From the NCBI GenBank assembly GCA_963921425.1, contig OY992837.1, positions 16,527,896 to 16,591,895 on the forward strand: a stretch of DNA of 64,000 nucleotides, given 5' to 3'. The position numbers and the translations under genes were made by a program. Below the pieces are notes generated by a model, which made no database searches, was not told where the DNA came from, and saw nothing but the letters and a program-made list of their open reading frames with translations. The DNA comes from Dryas octopetala (Eukaryota; Streptophyta; Magnoliopsida; Rosales; Rosaceae). Below are positions 57,109-64,000 of the stretch, one piece after another; position 1 is the first letter of the stretch; every line of letters starts with the position of its first letter.

Positions 57109-59979
57109 TCATGCATGTGTACAAATGCCAATTGACTTCCGAAGACTAATGTGCTTTGGATTCTCTAGAGCTTTTGTAAAGATGTCCGCAAGTTGTTGTT
57201 CGGAAGGAACAAAAGTCAAGGTAAGAGTGCCACTCTCCACAAGATCTCGAATGAAATGATGTCTTATGTCAATATGCTTGGTTCTAGTATGTTGCACCGG
57301 GTTCTTGGAGATATCTATAGCACTCATGTTATCACAATAGATGAGAAAAGTTTTCTCATCAATTCCATAATCGGCTAACATTTGCCTCATCCAAATGAGT
57401 TGTGTACAACAACTCCCTGCTGCTATGTATTCAGCTTCAGCAGTCGACAAAGAGACAGAATTCTGCTTCTTGCTATGCCAAGACACTAAGTTATTCCCAA
57501 CATAGAAAGCACCACCCGAGGTGCTCTTCAAATCATCACTACACCCAGCCCAATCGGAGTCACTAAATCCAACCAATTTAGTGTTGGTATCATGGGTATA
57601 CCACAACCCATAGTCAAGAGTCCCACTTACATATTTGATGATTCTTTTTGTTGCAAACAAATGGGATTCTTTGGGATCACTTTGGAACCTAGCACACACT
57701 CCTACCGCAAATGATATGTCCGGTCTACTAGCTGTGAGGTAGAGGAGACTTCCTATCATGCTTCTATACAAGGTTTGGTCCACTTGCTTACCACTTGGAT
57801 CCCTATGAAGTTTGGAGCTTTTACTCATTGGAGTAGTAGCCACTTTGGAAGACTCAAGCCCAAACTTTTTGACCAAGTTTCTAGCATACTTAGATTGGGA
57901 GATAAATATCCCACTATCTACTTGCTTGACTTGAAGCCCTAAAAAGAAATTCATTTCACCAACTAGACTCATTTCAAATTCACTAGACATTACATCAATG
58001 AATCTCTTAACATGAAAATCTGAAGTTGAACCAAAAACAATATCATCCACATAAACTTGAGCAATCAAGACATCATTTTTCAACCTTTTTACAAATAGGG
58101 TCTTGTCAACCGACCCTCTTTGATACCCATTGGACAACAAGTGATGAGAGAGTCTCTCATACCAAGCTCTTGGAGCTTGCTTCAGCCCATACAAGGCTTT
58201 CCTCAATTTATAGACACCATCTCTCATGTGAGGATCCTCAAAACCTTTTGGTTGTTCTACAAAAACTTCCTCATTCAAGTACCCATTTAAAAACGCTGTT
58301 TTGACATCCATTTGATACAATTTGAACTTAAGATGACATGCAATGGCACAAAGCAACCTAACGGACTCAAGTCTAGCAACGGGTGCAAAAGTCTCATCAA
58401 AATCAATGCCCTCTAATTGAGAGTACCCTTGAGCAACAAGCCTAGCCTTGTTTCTAACTACATTCCCAAATTCATCGGATTTATTTTTGAATATCCATTT
58501 GGTTCCAATGACATTTGTGTTGGCTGGTCTCTCTACAAGAGTCCACACTTGGTTTCTCTCAAATTGGTTCAATTCCTCATGCATTGCACTCACCCATTCC
58601 TCATGATTGAGTGCTTCTTTGACATTTTTAGGTTCAACAATGGAAACATAGCACACATGAGCAAGTTCATTGGCCATTTGTTTTCTAATCCTAACTGGCT
58701 GGTCTAAGGAACCTAGAATTACATCTTCACCCTGGTTACACCTCACCCATCTTGGTTTTTCAGATCTGTGACTCAGAGTTTTGTCAGTTTGTTCGCTCTC
58801 TGACTTGTCAAACTCAACAATTTTTGAGTCATCAGTAGCTTCATCACTACCTGACTTGGACTCTTCTTTAACCAAACTAACCTCTTTCGGATCAGATTGT
58901 GGGAACAATCCATCCTTATCTGCAGCCATTTCAATAGATGCATCATGATCATCTATTTTCACATTTATGGATTCCAACATAGAATTTGTTCGCAAATTGA
59001 AGACTCTAAAAGCTCTACTATTGGATGAATAGCCTAGAAACAGACCCTCATCACTCTTGGAATCAAATTTCCCCAAATGTTCTCTATCCCTAAGGATGTA
59101 ACATGCACTCCCAAACACTCTAAAGTGTGTAACCTTAGGTTTCCTACCCTTCCACAGTTCATAGGGAGTCTTTTTGGTTCCCGGCCTAAGATAGACTCTA
59201 TTTATGGTGTAACATGCCGTGTTTACCGCCTCAGCCCAGAAATGTTTAGCAAGATTTTTGCTATTCAACATTACTCTAGCCATTTCAATCAAAACCCTAT
59301 TCTTTCTCTCAACGATTCCATTTTGTTGGGGTGTTATTGGAGCTGAGAATTCATGTTTAATACCCATTTGACAACAAAACTCATCGAATTGAGAGTTTTC
59401 AAACTCAGTACCATGGTCTGATCTGATTCTGGACAGGTTTGACAGACTCGACATACCTTCACTTTTCAGCAGTTTTACAATCTTGGCAAAATGATGAAAT
59501 GTCTCCGACTTGTCCTTAAGAAATGACACCCAAGTGTACCTAGAAAAATCATCTACCATGACTAGAATGTATTTCTTTCCACCTATTGACAAGGTTTGGA
59601 CCGGACCAACTAAATCCAAGTGAATTAGTTCAAGTGTCCTAGAGGTGCCTATGTCTTTGACTCTTTTGTGTGGTTCTTTGGTTTGTTTCCCCATTTGACA
59701 TGGACCACAAACAAAAGTTTCGGGCTTTCCTATCTTTGGAAGACCTCTAACAACCTCATGCTTAGACAACTTGTAAAGGTCATGAACATTAATGTGACCA
59801 AGTCTTTGATGCCAAAGAGAGCTAGTGTTATCAATAGCTCTATTACAAGTATTCTCAATTTTTCCAACATTGCCATCAAACACATAGCAATCATCCCTAG
59901 ACCTAGGGGCATTCAAGATCTCCCTTCCTTGGGAGTCAACAATTCTACATCCACTTTTGGACATACACACTTCACCACC
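57109..59979 (-). CDS. pol: Integrase, reverse transcriptase and RNase H part of the polyprotein
   Basis: Open frame of 953 codons from the first Met after the TGA. The pre-integrase zinc motif is His54/His59 with Cys88/Cys91. The integrase core has Asp119, Asp185 and Glu221, a DD35E spacing. The reverse transcriptase carries YVDD at 640-643. RNase H ends with [14 protein letters not shown] near 845 and a normal C terminus. All catalytic residues are present. It lies in the same frame as gag and protease upstream; only the TGA at 59982-59980 separates them, so expression needs readthrough or an unmutated helper. Confidence 0.92.
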   Translation of the reverse strand, partial: GGEVCMSKSGCRIVDSQGREILNAPRSRDDCYVFDGNVGKIENTCNRAIDNTSSLWHQRLGHINVHDLYKLSKHEVVRGLPKIGKPETFVCGPCQMGKQTKEPHKRVKDIGTSRTLELIHLDLVGPVQTLSIGGKKYILVMVDDFSRYTWVSFLKDKSETFHHFAKIVKLLKSEGMSSLSNLSRIRSDHGTEFENSQFDEFCCQMGIKHEFSAPITPQQNGIVERKNRVLIEMARVMLNSKNLAKHFWAEAVNTACYTINRVYLRPGTKKTPYELWKGRKPKVTHFRVFGSACYILRDREHLGKFDSKSDEGLFLGYSSNSRAFRVFNLRTNSMLESINVKIDDHDASIEMAADKDGLFPQSDPKEVSLVKEESKSGSDEATDDSKIVEFDKSESEQTDKTLSHRSEKPRWVRCNQGEDVILGSLDQPVRIRKQMANELAHVCYVSIVEPKNVKEALNHEEWVSAMHEELNQFERNQVWTLVERPANTNVIGTKWIFKNKSDEFGNVVRNKARLVAQGYSQLEGIDFDETFAPVARLESVRLLCAIACHLKFKLYQMDVKTAFLNGYLNEEVFVEQPKGFEDPHMRDGVYKLRKALYGLKQAPRAWYERLSHHLLSNGYQRGSVDKTLFVKRLKNDVLIAQVYVDDIVFGSTSDFHVKRFIDVMSSEFEMSLVGEMNFFLGLQVKQVDSGIFISQSKYARNLVKKFGLESSKVATTPMSKSSKLHRDPSGKQVDQTLYRSMIGSLLYLTASRPDISFAVGVCARFQSDPKESHLFATKRIIKYVSGTLDYGLWYTHDTNTKLVGFSDSDWAGCSDDLKSTSGGAFYVGNNLVSWHSKKQNSVSLSTAEAEYIAAGSCCTQLIWMRQMLADYGIDEKTFLIYCDNMSAIDISKNPVQHTRTKHIDIRHHFIRDLVESGTLTLTFVPSEQQLADIFTKALENPKHISLRKSIGICTHA

Positions 59980-62160
59980 TCATTCATCACAAAGTTGGCT
60001 AATACTAAGCAAATTAGAATTTAGCCCATCAACAAATCTTACATTTTTCAATTTGGGTATACCGGGTATGTGTACAACCCCCTTTCCACTCACATAGGAC
60101 TTCTCTCCTCCTCCAAAAGTCACACTACCACCATCATAAGGAGCAAGAGAGGTAAAGACCTCCTTATCTCCCGTCATATGTTTGGAACACCCACTATCTA
60201 GGTACCAAATGTTCCTCTTAGTGGCTGAAAAAGCATTCAAGGTTACTAGACATTTAGTGGAGCTCTTCACAACCCATCTTTGATGTGGACTTGGCTTATT
60301 TTTGGGAAGTGGGGTGACAAGTAAGGCAATTTTGGTTACCTCTTTGAGTAGATTGTTCACTTGCTCTTGTAGAGAAACATTTCTCTTTGGTTCACTTGAT
60401 TTCTTTCCTCTAAGTTTGTTGCAATTTGGTCTAATGTGACCCTTGACATGACAATGATGACAAACCGGGACAAACTTTGTTTTTCTAAGTGAAGTAGAAC
60501 AATCAATTTGTGTGACACTTGATGTGGCTTGACTTGACTTAGAATGAGATGCATTTTGACCAATGTCAATGAAACCTAGACCCTTTTTGACACTATGATC
60601 AGATTCTGACTTGACAAAAATGGTCTTTGTGTTGGATACACTAGGACTATTTTCACTAAAACCCAAACCGGTTTTGTCACCATGAAGCTTTCCAATCCTA
60701 AGCATCCTATCAACCTTTTCAGCCCCAATGGTGAGCTCAACAATGCTCTCATTTGCTTCATGAACTTCTTTTTCAAGCTTTTCATTCAAAGATTTAAAGT
60801 AGATGTTGCTCTCCTTGAGCACTTTGACTTGACTCTCAAAATTTTGTTTCAAGATAGCCACACTTTCTAATTCACTCTCTAATGACTCAATCTTCTCACA
60901 TAATTTCAATTTAGCATTCTTTAGTTTCTGATTTTCTTCCTTTATGCTAAGCGTTTCGGTGAAAAGTAAGTCATACTTATCACAAAGTGCAGTGTAAGAC
61001 TCATCATCAGGAACAGATTCTGAGTCAGACCCACCATCTACTTGATCAATCTCCTTGATTGATGCAACAAATGCAACTTCATCACCCTCAACATCGGAAG
61101 AAGACTCACAATCATTTGAGTCATCACTCTCACTATCACTCCAAGTGATTTTCATGGCTTTATTCTTACTTGAAGAATGATTCTTTCTATTGTTTGCACA
61201 TTCAATTGCTATGTGACCTATTCCACCACAAGTGTAACATTTCACATCTCTCTTGGTTGTTCTTCCCTCTTTAAAGTTAGGCTTCCTCTCTTGTTTTCTC
61301 TCAAATGAATTCTCTCCTTGAGGTTTGAATTTGAACTCCTTAAAGTTGTTACCACTAGTTCTAGCTTCTCTCCCTTTATTTCTAAGGATTCGTCTAAATC
61401 TTTTGACAAAAAGGGCAACCTCATCATCGGGCATGGATGATTTTTCACTCAAGTTTTCACTCATCTCTTTGACACTTTGCAAAGCAATATCTTTTGACTT
61501 CTTGCTATCCCTTTCATCCATTTCAAGTTCCATCTCAAAGGTTTTAAGCTTTCCTACCAATTTACCAATTTTGAGTTCATCCAAATTTTGGACTTCTTGT
61601 ATTGCATGCTTCTTAGATTGAAATCTCTTAGGTAGAGATCTAAGAACCTTTTGGACAATGGTAGACTCCTCATAAGGTTTACCTAGGGACATGGCTTCAT
61701 TTGTGAGGGCTTCCAACCTTTCATAGAACTCGGAAAATGACTCGGACTCTTTCATCCTAATTTCTTCAAATTTGGCATGTACCATTTGAAGCTTAAGTGA
61801 CCTAACTTGTTTGTCCCCCTCATGAACAACCCTAAGTTTGTTCCAAGCTTGCCTAGCCGTGACACAATGTTGTATGTGTGCAAATTGTGAGGAAGACAAT
61901 GCAGTGACGATAGCATTTCTAGCCTTCTTGTTGGAGCTAGAGGCCGTGACTTCGGCAAAAGACCATTCGGACCTAGGCTTAGGAGTTTCAATCCCATCAA
62001 CCATCCGTGTGGGAGGAATCCACTCAACATTGAGATACTCATATGCCAACTCATCATAGGCATCAAGAAAAATTTCAAATTTTTCTCTCCAAGCAGCGTA
62101 GTTGCTGCCATCAAAAAATGGAGGAGAGTTGCAAGATCCTGCAACACGATCTCTTTCCAT
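59980..62160 (-). CDS. gag-pro: Gag and protease part of the polyprotein
   Basis: 726 codons from ATG 62160, 75 bp inside the 5' LTR. The N-terminal gag core has NYAAWREKFEIFLDAYDELA and YERLEALTNEAMSLGKPYEE. An acidic Ser-rich part follows, then a coiled coil (~400-490). There are two CCHC zinc knuckles: CYTCGGIGHIAIEC from residue 308 and CHHCHVKGHIRPNC from 567. The protease site is Asp-Ser-Gly at 655-657 (YLDSGCSKHMTG). The frame closes with TGA just after LLSISQLCDE, inside the link between protease and integrase, not at a gag/pol border. That position argues for a nonsense change rather than a programmed stop. Confidence 0.9.
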   Translation of the reverse strand: MERDRVAGSCNSPPFFDGSNYAAWREKFEIFLDAYDELAYEYLNVEWIPPTRMVDGIETPKPRSEWSFAEVTASSSNKKARNAIVTALSSSQFAHIQHCVTARQAWNKLRVVHEGDKQVRSLKLQMVHAKFEEIRMKESESFSEFYERLEALTNEAMSLGKPYEESTIVQKVLRSLPKRFQSKKHAIQEVQNLDELKIGKLVGKLKTFEMELEMDERDSKKSKDIALQSVKEMSENLSEKSSMPDDEVALFVKRFRRILRNKGREARTSGNNFKEFKFKPQGENSFERKQERKPNFKEGRTTKRDVKCYTCGGIGHIAIECANNRKNHSSSKNKAMKITWSDSESDDSNDCESSSDVEGDEVAFVASIKEIDQVDGGSDSESVPDDESYTALCDKYDLLFTETLSIKEENQKLKNAKLKLCEKIESLESELESVAILKQNFESQVKVLKESNIYFKSLNEKLEKEVHEANESIVELTIGAEKVDRMLRIGKLHGDKTGLGFSENSPSVSNTKTIFVKSESDHSVKKGLGFIDIGQNASHSKSSQATSSVTQIDCSTSLRKTKFVPVCHHCHVKGHIRPNCNKLRGKKSSEPKRNVSLQEQVNNLLKEVTKIALLVTPLPKNKPSPHQRWVVKSSTKCLVTLNAFSATKRNIWYLDSGCSKHMTGDKEVFTSLAPYDGGSVTFGGGEKSYVSGKGVVHIPGIPKLKNVRFVDGLNSNLLSISQLCDE

Positions 62161-62220
62161 CTAGACACACCTAGAAAGCAAACACCACCCTAGGATCTCT
62201 CTATTTGCTTTTAGAGTAGC

Positions 62221-62232
62221 GCTCTGATACCA
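62221..62232 (-). other. Primer-binding site of the inner element
   Basis: On the minus strand TGGTATCAGAGC, an exact match to the plant copia site for initiator Met-tRNA, two bases from the 5' LTR end. Confidence 0.93.
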
Positions 62233-62234
62233 AT

Positions 62235-63886
62235 TGAAAGTTTAGTTTAGGTGATCTATTCACTTAATTAACTTGATTAATTTTACTTTCAGTGATCGGA
62301 CCCCAATTTTTGGTTTATGTGATTACTCACGAACTAGTCAACCAAACACAACTCAGACAGTCCAGTAACAAAATGTGAAACTCCACATTGACTTCTAAAA
62401 ATCAAAAATCACTTCAGTAAAACAACACAAATCAAACACACCAAGGATCAAGTGACATCCTATACACTCAGAGGATCCATCACAATAGGCATCCCAGTGT
62501 TATCCACAACTACAGTGGTGTGTGATTTTCTAAACAATTATATAAGGCATATATCAATTTTAATCAAATAGCTCCAGTACAGATTTGTGTTTAAAAGATG
62601 AGTGAGTCAGTAATCATAACAACACAAATATGGAAGACAGAAACACACAAGATGTTCACCCAGAAAAACCACAAAGGGTAAAAACTGGGGGTCTATCCAG
62701 CTGACCAGGAAATCCACTAAATCAGAAGTTCAATACAAAGGAGGGCACTCAGCACACAAGCTCAATCACTAAGTCCTAGACTAAGTGGCAGCTAGCTTAC
62801 CCATTTTGTGCAACTTCCATACGCAAGGCAGATGGTCATTCATGAAGAAGGCAGCTCCACTCCAAGCTCATCAACCCATGGCACCAATCCGCACCAAGCT
62901 CAGTGGTTTCATCAATGCATGAACATGATATGCAAATGTAGGATTCACAAACAAAGATCAATCTTCTCAAGCTATCGGCATGAAAAGATCAATATTGAAT
63001 CCTTCAACTTAAATCTAAAATGAATGTGTTTGAAGTATGTATGAAGACATTTAAGCACTCAAACCCATATAGAATTTCAGATTTAACAAAAACAATTTCA
63101 GAAAATTTCTATATGATTTTTCAAGATTTAAAAACCATTTTCTGAAAATTATGAAGATGAGCACTTCACATGGAAAAATACCCAGGCGTGAGAAACCAAG
63201 AATCACGCTCTAAAATTGCTCATCAACGCACACAGAGATCTGAACCAAAACAGCCCATATACCCGTACACACTCACGCAAGAGGCATGTTCGCCCATGCC
63301 ACGTGGAAGCCCATCAATGGCTGTCCACAAAAGACGGATTATGGGCATATTCCCTTTGTCCTAGAGGGGTATCCTAGTATTTACTAAGGATAGAAATAAG
63401 CAGCTGTCAAAAGGAATTTTGCATTTAAAAATCAGAATGTAGAAGATGATGAATAGTGTGTGTGCGTGAATGGGAAAGAGGAAATCAGATCTGAATGCTA
63501 CAGTGGAGAAAACAAGTCTTGTGCAATGCACATGCATGTCTAATACTAAATAGAATATGGGCTTTCAAAGAATTGGGCTTAAAAAGCAAAACCCGAAATG
63601 ACCCACTGTAGCAACTGTAATTTAAGTAACAGTCAGTAACAGTCACTGTACGTGAAAAACAGTGTTCATTATGATCAGTGAATGACTAGTCAAATAGACA
63701 AAAATCTGTTAATTTCATGAAATGAATGAAGTGCAGTATACCTTGTGACTTGTTCATTCTTGACTTCTTCAAAGCAGCAGACCTTGTCCTAAATCTAGCC
63801 TAGAGCTTGTGAGTGAATAAATACAAATTAATACAGTTGTTTTGACAAGGAAAATAGCCAACATTAACAAATCCTAGAAACTAACA
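62235..63886 (-). repeat. 5' LTR of the inner element, 1652 bp
   Basis: Same length as the 3' LTR and nearly identical. It should hold the promoter for the minus-strand genomic RNA. The short frames inside it have no recognisable similarity. Confidence 0.92.
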
Positions 63887-63891
63887 GGGGT
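63887..63891. repeat. Right target-site duplication GGGGT
   Basis: Second copy of the 5-bp duplication; outer copia sequence follows immediately. Confidence 0.92.
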
Positions 63892-64000
63892 ATACACAGT
63901 CTTATGGTGTAGATTATCAAGAAACATTTGCACCAGTTGCCAAACTCAATACAGTGAGAGTACTTCTGTCATTAGCAGCTAATCAGAATTGGCCACTTCT
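63892..64000 (+). pseudogene. Outer copia reverse transcriptase, continued to window edge
   Basis: Reading resumes with the conserved sequence around [20 protein letters not shown], the reverse-transcriptase segment that normally follows the RLVAKG motif left at 53980. It runs off the window. Confidence 0.88.

Larger units (their letters stand above)
53981..63886 (-). mobile_element. Full-length Sirevirus-like Ty1-copia retrotransposon
   Basis: A 9906-bp element with two 1652-bp LTRs, a Met-tRNA primer site, a gag-pol frame interrupted once by TGA, and multiple polypurine tracts beside the 3' LTR. Two zinc knuckles, a long gag, long LTRs and the repeated polypurine motif are Sirevirus hallmarks. 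The LTRs differ at only three positions that I can find, so insertion is recent. It splits the reverse transcriptase of the older outer copia element. Confidence 0.92.

Noticed and set aside
1..64000. CRISPR array, bacterial operon or plasmid features
   Set aside because: No regularly spaced direct repeats with unique spacers; introns, LTR elements and base composition show plant nuclear DNA.

Overview
The window is AT-rich nuclear DNA from a flowering plant, most likely a woody eudicot. The evidence is an intronless MCTP gene, small spliced peptide-hormone precursors, FAR1-type transposase-derived sequence, and Ty1-copia and Ty3-gypsy LTR elements primed by initiator Met-tRNA. The species cannot be fixed from the sequence. 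Most of the window is repetitive DNA of several ages, with few host genes.

Region by region. 1-9.8 kb: MITEs, an old LTR fragment, a palindromic CTGCAG-rich array, and a three-exon PSY-like sulfated-peptide precursor gene on the minus strand (6058-6919). The first ~110 bases resemble that gene's upstream region, so a further copy may lie just left of the window. 9.8-22 kb: a long LTR holding a Tourist MITE, a broken hAT transposase abutting a CACTA terminus, three ~340-bp repeats, and a MITE-like element carrying a fragment of an FTIP-type MCTP gene. 22.4-22.9 kb: a second three-exon PSY-like gene on the plus strand. 23.4-25.8 kb: a deleted minus-strand LTR element containing a 632-bp solo LTR. 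28.7-32 kb: the main host gene, an intronless MCTP of 992 residues with a G-box/TATA promoter. 34.3-36.5 kb: a decayed FAR1/FRS gene.

38.4-42.6 kb: a 4.28-kb element with ~1.15-kb, ~99% identical terminal inverted repeats around a small GRF zinc-finger membrane protein. 42.6-47 kb: a foldback with tRNA-like boxes and a 510-bp Mutator-type MITE with a perfect 9-bp target duplication. 47.4-64 kb: a nested retrotransposon stack. An old Ty1-copia element (LTR at 47378, running off the right edge) carries a 2587-bp solo LTR in gag (48461-51047) and a young full-length Sirevirus-like copia element in reverse transcriptase (53981-63886). Both inserts have perfect 5-bp target duplications.

How the genes act together: the two PSY-like genes are probably diverged paralogues making secreted tyrosine-sulfated growth peptides. 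The MCTP is expected at ER-plasma membrane contacts and plasmodesmata. No pathway link between them is visible; the rest is transposon biology.
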